Shown in pieces: positions 42,266 through 54,293 of a stretch of DNA of 64,000 bases. Numbering within the stretch: the stretch's first letter is position 1; the number at the start of each line of letters is the position of its first letter. Both the position numbers and the translations under genes were made by a program. Below the pieces are notes generated by a model. The model ran no database searches. It saw only the letters and a program-made list of their open reading frames with translations, and was not told where the DNA came from. Source of the stretch: Ziziphus jujuba (taxonomy: Eukaryota > Streptophyta > Magnoliopsida > Rosales > Rhamnaceae). The stretch lies in NCBI RefSeq assembly GCF_031755915.1, contig NC_083381.1, positions 5,530,501-5,594,500 on the forward strand. The letters are read 5' to 3'.

Positions 42266-42790
42266 ATGGCAAGGTTTCTTGGTGGTTTGAATTGTGAAAT
42301 AGCCAATCAACTAGAATTGCAAATGTGGAATTGGAGGAGATGTTGCATGTGGCTATTAAATTCAAGCATCAATTTAAGAAGAGGGGTGTAAGCTCATGGT
42401 TTGGAGGTGTTTCCAACAACAGAAGGTCCAATTCAAGTGGTTGGAGGAACAATCCCATCTATGAAAGCAAGCCAAAGCCGAAAGTCTAAGAAGAAAGTTC
42501 AAACCGGCCAAGGAAAGAGACTAGAATCGCATCTATCCAAGCATCAAAGAATGAGTAGAATTAGATCCTAAACCTTCTAGAACTCATGATGTTGTGTGTT
42601 TTAAGTGCCAAGGACGAGGACGCATCGCTAGCCAATGCCCGAATAGAAGAATCATGGTGTTAAAGGGCAATGGCAAGCTATAATCGGAAAGTGAAGAAAG
42701 TGAGGATGAAGCCAAGCAAAAGGAGGACTTGGAGGATGACCCTGAAACCTTGCAAGCATCCAATGCTGAATTAAACTTGGTTTATAGGAG
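42266..42790 (+). pseudogene. Family B gag, copy 2, C-terminal part after A1
   Basis: Continues the gag cut at 35619: MARFLGGLNCEIANQLELQ, then a frameshifted IKFKHQFKKRGV segment. A CCHC knuckle at about 42597-42640 reads CFKCQGRGRIASQC, where the family's His is Arg (relatives CFKCQGQGHITSQC). An acidic run (ESEESEDEAKQKEDLEDD) follows a stop at about 42682. The zinc knuckle would bind genomic RNA; loss of the His should weaken it. Broken. Confidence 0.85.
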
Positions 42791-43968
42791 AGTACTTACT
42801 GCATAAAAAGATGAGGATGAAATTCAAAGAGAGAACATCTTCCACACCCGATGTGAAATTCAAGGTAAGATTTGTAGTATGATTATTGATAGTAGAAGTT
42901 GTACAAATGTAATTAGTAATCTTGTAGTTTATAAATTAGGCTTAACTACTATTAAACATCCAGAACCTTATAGATTACAATGGCTTAATGATAGTGGTGA
43001 AATAAAAGTGAATAAACAAACAAGCCAAGGTAGAATTTAACATAGATATATACGTGGATGTTGTTTTGTGTGATGTTGTGCCTATGCATGCCGGACATAT
43101 TCTATTAGGTAGACCATGGCAATTTGATAAAGATGCTACTCATTTTGGTCAAGAGAATTGTATTGTTTTTAGATCCAAAGGCAAGAAGGTCAAGCTGGAG
43201 CCATTAACTCCAAATGAAGTATATAGAGACCAATTACAAATCCAACAAAGGAGGGAGGCCAAAACACTCAAAGAGAAGGCTAGTATGGCACTAACGGCTT
43301 GTCCATCCATCCATGAAGCTAAGTCCAAGCTTGCTGCCCAAGGTAAGCATTTTAAAACACAAATTGAGTGGAAAAACCATGAGAAGGCTGAAAATGGGTT
43401 GAGAAGAATGGAGAAACCCGAGAGGGAGGAAAAATGTGTGGTGGCCGAGACAAAGAAAGGAAAAGAAAGGAAAGAAAGAAAAAGTAAAAACTTTTATTTA
43501 AGTTTTGGGAATGTTAATAAGGCTATCTTGGGTAAGAAACCATTGCTGGTTATGAATTATAAAGATGCTAATTTAAAAATGCTTTTATTGTATAGAACTT
43601 TATCTGCATTATTAAATGCTTTACTTAGTGGAAATTTGAGAATTTGGGAGATATTATTTGCTAATATTAAAAAGTGTGATAAATTTTTATTTCTAGTATT
43701 TGTTGTGATAGTGTTTGACCCAGGAGATTTGGCTGTTTTGCACTCAAGAAAGGAGAGGTTCCCCGAACCAAAAAAAAAAAGGTCCAAGCCTATGCCGCAT
43801 GTGGACGAATTTTTTCAAGTTTTTGGAGCCAAATAACAAGAATGCCTACAAGCTTGATTTACCGGGTGAGTATAACATGAGTACTGCATTTAATGTTGCT
43901 GATTTGTTCCCTTTTGCTGCAGGAGATGATCTAGATTTGAGAACAAATCCTTTTCAAGAGGAGGGGAA
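42791..43968 (+). pseudogene. Family B1 retropepsin fused to an integrase tail by internal deletion
   Basis: The protease region reads NIFHTRCEIQGKICSMIIDS, with SRSC where DSG or DGG is expected, then a frameshift near 43020. From 43054 a 260-codon frame runs VVLCDVVPMHAGHILLGRPW, a basic Lys/Glu linker, and NFYLSFGNVNKAILGKKPLL. It then crosses without a stop from YKDANLK directly to LLYRTLSALLNALL, which belongs to the late integrase core, and after another missing segment to FDPGDLAVLHSRKERFPE. RT, RNase H and the integrase Asp residues are gone. The same joins occur at about 46800 and 51790, so the deletion is ancestral to family B. A frameshift near 43835 precedes the tail LDLPGEYNMSTAFNVADLFP. 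Confidence 0.85.
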
Positions 43969-45078
43969 TGATGTGATTCCACTCGAACCCGTTCAACCGA
44001 TAACCCGCTAGGGTGCTAACCCGATACAGATGAAGACCAGGCCAATCACAAGAGCTCAAATTAAGAGATTTATGGACAACCTGGGAGCATTTATACAGGG
44101 AATAATCAATTTTCAACAGAGCTTGTCCATACCAGAAGATACAAAACCTATTCTAAGCATCCAAGTGGTTGAACCCGATACGGACCTAGGTAGCAATTTT
44201 GGTGCAAATGTGGACACTGAGCAGCATGAAATGGTTCCAAATCTTTATGGATTAAATACATATGTATAAGAGGATATGGAATCAAGTCAAGCCAACTTCA
44301 AAGGCATTCAAAAAGGGGTTGTACGAACAACTTCAAATATGGTTTGTTTTTACTGTATTTTGCTGAGTTGGCTCTTTCTCTTTCTTCCAAGCAAGGGCAA
44401 TGTGTGGGACTTCATGGTCAGCTTATTTGGCATCCTACAAAGCATATTGAAGTTGATTTGGAGCTCAAATTGGTTAAAAAAGGGTCAAAGTCAACTTAGT
44501 CAAAAAGCTAGTATTTTAGTTTTCTAATTTGATTCTATTTTTTGTTTTAGGAAATTACCATTACTTTTTGATTTTTATTTATTTATTTTCTGGAAAAATA
44601 AGTTTAGGAAAGTTCTTATTTTATTGTTTTCATTGTAAATTAATTATTTCCTAATCCAAGATAAAGGAATTAATTAATTAGAATTTAGATTTAGGAAGGT
44701 AGGAAATTCGGCCAATTTAGGAAAGGTTATTGTGTGGTCGGTTTTCCTTATGTCTTCTAGGGCTTATTGTGTGACTTTTTTAGCCTATTTAAAGACTTGT
44801 TTTATCAATATTAAACAGTACCTTATTCATACAAAAAATTATTTGTGAGATTAAATTCTCTTTGTTATTTTGAAGACCTAAAACACCATTAGTGAATGAG
44901 TGTTTTAGTTTTGACTTATCAATAGGACATCCATCACCTATTGTGGCGTCTTCATTATCTACGAAGATTTATAATCATAGGTTGGTTAGGGGTTAAGGTG
45001 ACCCTTAGAACTTAAACATAATTAGATCTGGGCTAATATAATACGGGTTTAGGAATAGGTTGTCCTAGGTTCATATCA
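43969..45078 (+). repeat. 3' LTR of the family B composite
   Basis: TGATGTGATTCC to GGTTCATATCA, 1,110 bp, right after the PPT AAGAGGAGGGGAA. Next comes mid-gag sequence of another family B copy, not unique DNA. Confidence 0.88.
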
Positions 45079-46925
45079 TAATAAAGTTGATGATATAGGA
45101 AATATCAAGGTAAAACATTCCACATTTCATGGGAAAAAGTGATTTGGAAGCATATTTGCAATGGAAGAAGAGAATGGAGATGATTTTTTACTCTCATAAT
45201 TATTTAGAGGCCAAAAAGGTGAAATTGGCAGCAATGGAGTTTGGTCATTATGCACTCTAATGGTGGACCATTGAGAAAAACACCTGAAGGAGAGTTGGTG
45301 ATGACTTGATCACTACATGGTGAAAAATGAAAGAAGCCATGAGAAAGCGGTTTGTACCATCACATTATCGTAGGGTGCTACATCAAAGGCTTCAATCCCG
45401 ATCTCAAGAAAATAGGTCCGTGGAGGATTATTACAAGGAAATGGATATGCTTATGATAAGGTTAAGCATGAATGAGGATAGAGAAGCAACCATGGCAAGA
45501 TTCCTTGGTGGTTTAAATCGTGAGATAGCCAATCAACTACAATTGCAACAATATGTGGAATTGGATGAGATATTGCATGTGGCTATTGAACTTGAGCATC
45601 AATTGAAGAGGAGGGGCACAAGCTCATGGTTTTGAGGTGTTTCCAACAGTGAAAGATCAAATCCATGTGGCTGGAGAAACAATCCTACCTTTGAAAATAG
45701 GAGAGAGACTAGAATTGAATCTATCCAAGCACACAAAAGTGAAGGTAAATCTTATCCTAAGACTTCTAAAACTCATGAAATTGTGTGTTTTAAGTGCCAA
45801 AGATGAGGACACATCGCTAGCCAATGCCCGAATAGGAGGATTATGGTGTTGAAAGGTAATGGCGAGCTAGAATCCAAAAGTAAAGAAAGTGATGCTGAAA
45901 CTGAAATTGAAGATGGAGAAGTCGGAGATGATGAGCATGAGGAACCCGAAACACTCTAACCTTCAAGGGTTAACTTGAGCTTAGTTGCAAGGAGGGTCCT
46001 TACTGTATACAAAGATGAGGATCAAATTCAAAGAGAAAACATCTTCTACACCCGATGTGAAATTCAAGGTAAGATTTGTAGCATGATTATTGATAGTGGA
46101 AGTTGTACTAATGTAATTAGTGACATTGTAGTTGATAAAATTAGGCTTAACAACTATTAAACATCCAAAACCATATAGATTACAATGGCTAAATGATAGT
46201 GGTGAGATGAAAGTAAAGAAACAAGCCAGATTAAATTTCAGCATTGATAAATATGCGGATGTTGTTTTGTGTAATGTTGTGCCAATGTATACAGGACATA
46301 TTTTAATAGGTAGGCCTTGGCAATTTGATAGAGATGCTATTCATTATGGTAGAGAGAATAGTATAGTTTTTAGATTTAAAGGTAAAAAGGTAAGGCTGGA
46401 GGCCTTAACTCTTAAAGAGGTGTACAAAGATCAAATTCAAATACAATAAAGGAGGATGGCCGAACAACTCAAGGAAAGGACTAGTATGGCCCCCATGGCA
46501 ACAACAACCATCCAAGGAGTCCAAGCCGTGCAAGACCAACCAGGTAAGTGTTCTAAAACCCAGCTTGAGTGGAAAAACCAAGAGAAGACTGAATTGGAGT
46601 GAAAAAAAAAAAAAAAAAGAAACCCAAGAGCTATAGCAAGAAACTCGTGAATGAGGAAGTGTCTTATGGCCGAGAGAGAGAGAAAGAGGGAAAGGGAAGA
46701 AAGAAAGAATAAAAATATTTATTTGAGTTTTGGAGATGTAAATAAAGCTATCTTGAGTAAGAAACCATTTCTGCTCATGAATTTTAAAGATACCTATTTA
46801 AAGATATTTTTGTTGTATAGAACTTTATATGCATTATTGAAAGCTTTACTTAGTGCAAATTTAAAAATTTGGGAAAGATTATTTACTAATATTAAAAAGT
46901 TTGATGAACTTGTATTTTTAGTATC
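45079..46925 (+). pseudogene. Family B2 gag-protease segment
   Basis: Begins mid-gag (DDIGNIKV-like), reads the capsid domain with stops (45260, 45323), and has an open part at 45327-45635 (MRKRFVPSHYRRVLHQRLQS, ARFLGGLNREIANQLQLQQY). The knuckle reads CFKCQR then a stop, then GHIASQCPNRR. The protease at 45975-46440 keeps MIIDSGSCTNVIS, the canonical DSG form, but is frameshifted at 46137. It then has the same PR-to-integrase join as B1 (MNFKDTYLK to IFLLYRTL, open frame 46651-46947). It ends where an inverted copy begins at 46926. Confidence 0.85.
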
Positions 46926-48409
46926 ATTAAGCCATTGTAACCTATAGGGTTTTGGATGTTTAATTGTTGTCAAGCCTAATTTATCTACCATAAGATTACT
47001 AATTACATTGGTACAACTTCCACAATCAATAATCTTACTGCAAATCTTACTTTGGATTTCACATCGGGTGTGGACGATGTTTTCTCTTTGAATTTCATCC
47101 TCATCTTTGTATGCAACCAGCACACTCCTAGAAACCAAGCTTAGTTCAGCATGGGAAGCATTCAAAGTGTCGGCCTCACCTTCAAGCTCTTCCTCCCCCT
47201 CTTGCTCTGTTTCATCACCACTTTCCTCACTTTCTGATGCTAGCTCACCATTACCCTTCAACACCATGATCTTTCTATTCAGGCATTGGCTAGTGAGATG
47301 TCCTTGTCCCTGACACTTAAAACAAATAATTTCTCTTGATCTTGAAGGTTTAGGATCAGATTTTACCTCATTTCTATGTGCTTGGACAGATTCGGCTTTA
47401 GGCTCCCTTTTTGGCCGATTGGGACTTTCTTCACCAACTGTCAGTTTTGGCTTATTCTCAAAGGTAGGATTGTTTCTCCAGCCACTTGGATTTAATCTTC
47501 CACTGTTGGAAACACCAAACCTCACCCTACACCCCTCCTCTTGAATTGATGCTCTAATTTAATAGCCACATGCAACATCTCCTCCAATTCCACATATTGT
47601 TGCAATCTAGTTGATTGGCTATCTCATGATTCAAACCACCAAGGAATCTTGCCATGGTTGCTTCTCTATCCTCATTCATGCTTAACCTCATAATAAGCAT
47701 CTCCATCTCCTTGTAATAATCCTCCATGGACTTACTTCCTTAAGATAAAGATTGAAGCCTTTGATGCAGCAACCTATGATAGTGTGATGGTACGAATCGC
47801 TTCCTCATGGCTCCTTTCATTTGTCGCATGTAGTCATCAAGTCATCACCAACTCTACTTCGGGTGTTGGAGTGCATAATGACCAAACTCCTTTGCTGCCA
47901 ACTTCACCTTCTTGGCCTCTAAATAATTATGACAATAAAAAATCATCTCCATTCTCTCCTCCCATTCCAAATATGCCTCCGGATCACTTTTTCCCATGAA
48001 AGGTGGAATGTTTACCTTGATATTCCCTAGATAATCATCTTCATCCCATGCTGGTCTCCCATGGATTGCCTAGATCATCATCTTCTTTCCTTGCTGGTCT
48101 CCCATGTATTGGCCTTTCTTGAGGTTCAAAAATTTCATCAAACCCCTCATCTAAGTCAACTCCAAAGTTACTTCCCCCGAATTCTTCTCTTGGTCACCCT
48201 CGGCCTCCTTGTGATGTTTCCATCCTATCCATCCTTTGATCTATGTTGCCAAATCGGGCATTCATCCACTGCAATTGCTCCAATACAGCCCTCATGTCCG
48301 CTTGCTCACCACTCCCCGTAGCTTGGGAACCACCATGGAATCCTATGGACTCTTCTTCATTAATTCTTAAAGGTAGATCTCCTATTCTCACCCTTAATCT
48401 GCCATGTTA
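46926..48409 (-). pseudogene. Family B3 gag-protease segment, minus strand
   Basis: ATG at 48409 on the minus strand after the leader phrase, soon hit by a stop. N-terminal helix frame 48391-48194 (RIGDLPLRINEEESIGFHGG, QLQWMNARFGNIDQRMDRME). The capsid domain is frameshifted. From 47525 there is a long open frame: EIICFKCQGQGHLTSQCLNR, a complete CCHC knuckle, then the acidic run ESEESGDETEQEGEEELEGE, then the protease to QWLND with MIIDC-type KIIDCGSCTNVIS (Cys in place of Ser or Gly after Asp). At 46926 it abuts B2 head to head; the last 40 codons of its frame are antisense of B2. Confidence 0.85.
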
Positions 48410-49501
48410 GTATGGATAATACAAAAATAAAAGAAGACCTCACCAATTCACTCCCTCACATGTTTCACTCAAACAAGAACTCGACACTTGTGTTTGCACA
48501 CTAATTTCGGCTTTTAACCCTCTGTTGAGCTCACACTCTCTTACCTTTTTCCTTTCAATGAATTATCTCAAAGTTCTAATTAAAACACCCACAAAACAGC
48601 AATTAGATGAAAAGTATATTTTAATTCAACAATACAATAGCAAAAAGCAAGTAATACCGATGAATTTAACAAATCCTAGTTTTCGGCTCTCTAGACAAAT
48701 CAAGCAAAATAATAAGGAAAATTTTGGAATTAGCAAAAACTAGACCAGATGGTAAGAGATTAAGGATTCAAGAATAAAATTTAGAAAAAAGAATTTCAAA
48801 CAGGAACAAGAATCAAATTGAACGAAATATAGAATAGTGTTGGTTGTTATTCTTGTAATTAAAATTTTTGTATCAAATCCTTTAACTAATTTCAATCCAA
48901 AAATTTAAACACCCAAAATTCAAATATCTAGCAACAAAAATAATTCTCCAGCAACTACAAATATTGAATAAATAATCAACAAAACAGCTGTTCCAATAAT
49001 TTCCAGCAAACAAATCAAACTCCAACAAATCGAATTTTTTTTTTATTCGGCTTTTCTTCTTCCTTTTTTTTTTTTCACTCATAGAACATAAAACAACTGC
49101 AGTAACAAGAATCAACACCAAAGTTTGCAATTCCAACAGTAAAAACTCACCAAACCCGTGGCCTCTAACAACATGAATAAAAATGTGCAGTTTTTTTTTT
49201 AATTTTTTTTTTAACATATGAATGCAAATATTTAAGACTAAAACAGTAAATAAAAATCAACAAAAACCAAAAAAACAAGAACAATGATAAAAGACAACCA
49301 ACAAGTTAGGAAGCAAAAATACGGTAAATAAAGGAAATCCTAATTCAATTAGGAATGATTTTTTTTTTTTTTAAAAGGTGTAGAATGTATATGATGATAT
49401 AAGCAACCCTAACCTAATGTTAAAATTGCAGGTTAACACAAAAACAAAGAAAGCAAATAAAGATCGATCAAACTTGAACAAAATTCGGCTCTGATACCAA
49501 A
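48410..49501 (-). other. Family B3 leader with PBS, minus strand
   Basis: Reverse complement of the family B leader. PBS TGGTATCAGAGCC on the minus strand at 49488-49500. T and A runs (49033-49074, 49190-49210, 49360-49372). No gene. Confidence 0.78.
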
Positions 49502-50160
49502 TGATACGAACCTAGGACGACTTGCTCCTAAATCCGTATTACATTAGCGCAGATCTAATTATGTTCAAGTTCTAATGGTCACATTGACCCCTAACCAACT
49601 TGTGATTAGAAACCTTGGTATATAAGGAAGATACCACAATAGGTGATAGAATTCCTATTGATAAGTCAAACTAAAACACTCACTCTCTAATGGTGTTTTG
49701 GGTGTTCAAAAGACCAAAGAGAATTCAATCTTACAAATAATTTTCTGTATAAAATTCAAGCTTAATTCTTATTGAAAAATAAGCCTTTAAAATAGTTTTT
49801 AAATGAACAAAATAAAATCCTAAAAGGATTAGGAAATTTCAACCAACATAGAATCCTATTAGGAAATTGCCTAATTTCAGAACCTTTCCTAATCTAATTT
49901 GGATTAGTTAATTCCTTTATTTTGAATTAGGAATTAATTAATTTAGAATGAAAATAATGAAATAATAACTTTCCTAAACTTATTTTTCCAGCAAATAAAA
50001 AAATAAAACCCAAAAAGTAATGGTAATTTCCTAAAACAAAAAGTAGAATCAAATTAGGAAACTAAAATAGTAGCTTTTTAACTAAGTTAATTTTTAACTA
50101 ACTTGAGCTCCAAATCAGCTTCACTATGCTTTTCAGGATGCCAAATAAGTTTATTACGGA
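49502..50160 (-). repeat. Family B3 5' LTR, truncated
   Basis: Minus strand; inner end GGTTCGTATCA at 49502, but only 659 of about 1,110 bp are kept. It breaks at TTATTACGGAGTT, where forward gag sequence of B4 starts. Confidence 0.85.
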
Positions 50161-52147
50161 GTTCCACCATTCATGGGTAAAAGTGTTCCGGAAGCTTATT
50201 TGGAATGGGAGGAACGATTGGAGATGATCTTTGATTGCCACAACTATTCGGAAGCCAAGAAGGTGAAATTAGCAGCAATGGAATTTGGTCATTATGCGCT
50301 CCAATGGTGGACTAATGAGCAAAACACCTGAAGAAGAGTTGGTGATGACTTGATCACTACATGGCTACAAATGAAAAGAGCCATGAGGAAGTGATTCGTA
50401 CCATCACACTATCATAGGTTGCTGCATTAAAGGCTTCAATCTTTATCTCAAGGAAGTAGGTCCATGGAGATTATTACATGGAGATGAAGATGCTTATGAT
50501 GAGGTTAAACTTGAATCAGGATAGAGAAGCAACCATGGCATGGTTTCTTGGTGGTTTAAATCCTGAAATAGCCAATCAACTGGAATTGCAACAATATGTG
50601 GAATTGGCTCACGGTTGGGAGGAGTTTCTAACAGCGGAAGATCAAATCCAAGTGCTTGGAGAAGTAATCCCATCTTTGAAGCAAGACAAAAACCGAAACT
50701 AGGTGAAGAAGAAAGCTCCATTCGGCCAAAAAGGGAGTCCAAAGTCGAATCTATCCAAGCACCTAAACATGAGGTAAAATTTGATCATAAACCTTCAAGA
50801 TCTAGAAAAATTATTTGTTTTAAGTGCCAGGGACAAGGACACATCACTAGCCAATGCCCGAATAGAAGGATCATGGTATTGAAAGGCAATGGTGAGCTAG
50901 AATCGAAAAGTGAGGAAAGTGAAGATGAAGTCGAGCAAGAGAAGGAGGACTTAGAGGATGAGGCCGAAACTTTGAATGCATCCAATGCTGAATTAAACTT
51001 GGTTTCTAGAAGAGTACTTGTTGTATACCAGGATGAGGACCATGTTCAAAGAGAAAACATCTTGCACACCCGATGTGAAATCCAAAGTAAAATTTGTAGT
51101 ATGATTATTGATGGTGGAAGTTGTATAAATATAATTAGTAACATTTGAGTTGATAAATTAGGTTTAACAACTATTAAACATCCAGAACCTCATAGATTAC
51201 AATGGCTTAATGATAGTGGTGAAATAAAAGTGAATAAACAAGCCAAGGTAAAATTTAGTATAGATAAATATGTGGATGTTGTATCGTGTGATGTTGTACC
51301 TATGCATGCTAGTCATATTTTATTAGGAAGGCCATGGGGATTTGATAAGAATGCCATACACTATGGGAGAGAGAATTCGATTATATTTAAATTTAATGGG
51401 AAGAAGGTCAAGCTAGAGCCATTAACTCCAAAGGAGGTATTTAGAGACCAACTTCAAACGCAACAAAGGAGGGAAGCCGAGAAGCACAAAGAGAAGGCTA
51501 GTACGGCACCAATGGTTACACCACTTACCCATATGGTCAAGACCGAACTTGCTATCCAAGGTAAGTATCCTAAACTCAATGGTGAGGGGAAAGACAAAGA
51601 CAAAATCAAAAGAGAGAAATTAAGAGAAAAAGTCTGAAGTGATGATAAAAAGAGTGTGTCCGAAAGAGAGAAAGGAAAAGAAAAAAAAGAAAGAAAAAGT
51701 AAATTTTTTTTTTTTGAGTTTTGGGGATGTTAATAAGGCTATCCTGGTTAAGAAACCATTGCTAGTTAGACGTTAATTTAAAAAAGCTTTTCTTGTATAG
51801 AACTTTATCTGCATTATTAAAAGCTTTACTTAGTGAATATTTGAAAATTTGGGAGATATTATTTGCTAATATTAAAGGGTGTGATGAACTTGTATTTCTA
51901 ATATTTGTTGTGATAGTGTTTGACCAAGGAGATTTGGTTCGGCTGCACTCAAGAAAGGAGAGGTTCCCCGAATAAAAAGTCAAAGCCTATGCCGCATGTG
52001 GACGGATCTTTTCATGTCTAAGAGCCTACAAGCTTGATTTACCGGATGAGTATAACATGAGTGTTGCATTTAATGTTACTGATTTAACTCCCTTTACTGC
52101 AGGTGATGATCTTGATTTGAGGACAAATCCTTGTCAAGAGGAGGGGA
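50161..52147 (+). pseudogene. Family B4 gag-protease segment
   Basis: Starts mid-gag (PPFMGKSVPEAYLEWEERLE). The capsid is broken by stops and frameshifts. The open frame 50615-51148 holds a basic linker, an intact CCHC knuckle (CFKCQGQGHITSQC), the acidic run ESEDEVEQEKEDLEDE and the protease start with MIIDGGSCINIIS, ended by a TGA at 51149. A second frame 51230-51637 continues the protease (HILLGRPWGFDKN) into a Lys/Glu-rich linker. The PR-to-integrase join of B1 recurs near 51785 (LFLYRTLSALLKALL, then FDQGDLVRLHSRKERFPE). Ends at the PPT GAGGAGGGGA. Confidence 0.85.
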
Positions 52148-53243
52148 TGATGTGATTCTGCCCGAGCCTGCTCAACTGATAACATGCTGGGTGCTGACCC
52201 AACACGGATGAAAGACCAGGCCAATCACAAGAGCTCAAATTAAGAGATTTATGGACAACCTGGAAGCATTTATACAGGGGGTAATCAATTCTCAACAGAG
52301 CTTGTCCATACTTGAAGATACGAAGCCTATTCTAAGCATCTAAGTGGTGGAAGCCGATACGGACCTGGGTAGCAGTTTTGGTGCAAATATGGACAACAGA
52401 CAGCATGAAATGGTTCCAACTCTTTATGGATTAAATACATATGTCTAGAGGATATTGAATCAAGTTAAGGCAGCTTCTAAGGCATTCAAAATGGGGTTGT
52501 ACGGACAGCTTCAAATTTGGCCTGTTTTTTTACTGTATTTTATGCTGGCTTTACTGTGTTTTGCTAAGTTGGCTTTTTCTTTTTCTTAAAAACAAGGGAA
52601 ACATGTGGGACTTCATATTCAGCTTATTTGGCATCCTAAAAAGCATATTAAAGTTGATTTGGAGCTCAAATTGGTCAAAATCAACTTAGTTAAAAAGCTA
52701 GTATTTAGTTTTTACTTTTTGTTTTTGGAAACTTCCATTACTTTTTAGTTTTTATTTATTTATTTGCTGCAAAAATAAGTTTAGGAGAGTTATTAATTTA
52801 TTATTTCCATTGTAAATTAATTAACTCCTAATTCAAAATAAAGAAATTAATTAATCAAATTTAGTTTAGGAAACTTAGTTTAGGAAGTATTAGAATTCGG
52901 CCAAGTTTCTTAATTCCTATAGGTGGCCGGTTTTGAATTTAGTTTTTTAGGGTTTTTTTCTTTGTAATATTAGCCTATTTAAGGGCTTATTTATTAATGA
53001 GAAGAAAGCTTGAATTTTATACAGAAAATTATTTGTGAGATTGAATTCTCTTTACTCTTTTGAACACCTAAAACACCAGTAGTAAATGAGTGTTTTAGTT
53101 TGACTTATCAATAGTCCTTCCAACACCTATTGTGGTGTCTTCATTATATACCAAGGTTTCTAATCATAGGTTGGTTAGTGGTTAAGGTGACCATTAGAAC
53201 TTGAACATAATTAGATCCGGGCTAATATAATACAACCATATCA
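52148..53243 (+). repeat. Family B LTR shared by B4 and B5
   Basis: TGATGTGATTCTG to ACCATATCA, 1,096 bp. It follows a PPT and is itself followed by a PBS (TTTGGTATCAGAGAC at 53244), so it acts as 3' LTR of B4 and 5' LTR of the next copy, as in tandem arrays made by LTR recombination. Confidence 0.85.
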
Positions 53244-54293
53244 TTTGGTATCAGAGACAAATTTTATTCAGGTTTGATCTATCTTTATTTGCTTTATTGT
53301 TTAAGGTTGCATCCATCCCATACACATTCTGCATCTTTAAAAAAAAAAAAAAAATCATTCCTAGTTGAATTAGGATTTCCTTGCTTTATCGTATTTTTGT
53401 TTCCTAATTTGTTGGTTTTCTTTCATCGTTGTTCTTGTTAATTTTGGTTTTTGTTGATTTTTCTTTGCTGTTTTAGTCTTAAATATTTGCATTCATATAT
53501 TCAAAAAAACAAAAATAAACATTTGAAGAGTGGGGTTTGTGGAATAAAAAAAAAAAAATCACACAATTTGAATTTTTGATTGGGAGGTCATGGGTTTGGT
53601 GTTTGTTTTGGAGTTGGAATTGCAATTTTGGTAATTGTTCTTGCTACTGTAGTTGTTTGATAATCAGTGAGTGAAAAAAGAAAAAAAAAAAAAAAGAAGA
53701 AGAAAGCAGAGTATAAAAAAAATATATATATATATACCAGTTTGTTGAAAATTGGTGTTGAAGTTTGTTGATGGAAATTTCTTGTAATTGCTGCTTTGTT
53801 GATTATGTATTCCATATTTTTAAGTTTCTGGAGAGTTATTTTTGCTGCTGGATATTTGAGTTTGACTGCTAAATTATTTAGATTAAAATTAGTTAAAGGA
53901 TTTGATACAAAAACTTGAATTATAAAGAACAACAACCAACAACTATTCTATATTTTTGTTCAATTTGATTCTTGTTCGTATCTGAATTTATTTTTCTAGA
54001 ATTTTATTCTTGAACTCATAATCTATTACCATCTAGTCCAGTTCTTCAAAATTCCAAAGTTTTCCGATTAATTTGCTTCATTTTGCCTAAAAAAGCCGAA
54101 AACTAGGTTTTGTTGAATTCTTTCAGTATTGCCTACTTTTTACTATTGTTTTCTTGATAGGTTTAATTAAAACATCCATGTGATCTAATTGTTGTTTTTT
54201 GGGTGTTTTAATTAGAACTTTGAGATAATTCATTGAAAGGAAAAAGACAAGAGAGTGGAGCACAAAAGAGGGTTAAAAGGCAAAATTCGTGTG
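53244..54293 (+). other. Family B5 leader, truncated before gag
   Basis: PBS, then family B leader with A runs (53338, 53546, 53680) and a (TA)n run. It stops just before the gag start region, at AAAATTCGTGT, where a family T LTR fragment begins. Confidence 0.78.

Larger units (their letters stand above)
31180..45078 (+). mobile_element. Family B composite gypsy element (non-autonomous), hosting A1
   Basis: 5' LTR 31180-32308, PBS, leader, gag copy 1, LTR fragment 33832-34105, second leader, gag copy 2, [A1 insertion 35620-42260], gag tail, protease, deleted pol, 3' LTR 43969-45078. RT, RNase H and the integrase core are absent. The repeated LTR-leader-gag unit indicates recombination of two tandem copies. 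Flanks on either side do not match, as expected after such recombination. Confidence 0.8.

Noticed and set aside
43557..43787. Minus-strand ORF opposite the B1 protease-integrase fusion
   Set aside because: It is a shadow of the plus-strand pol remnant and has no independent motif.
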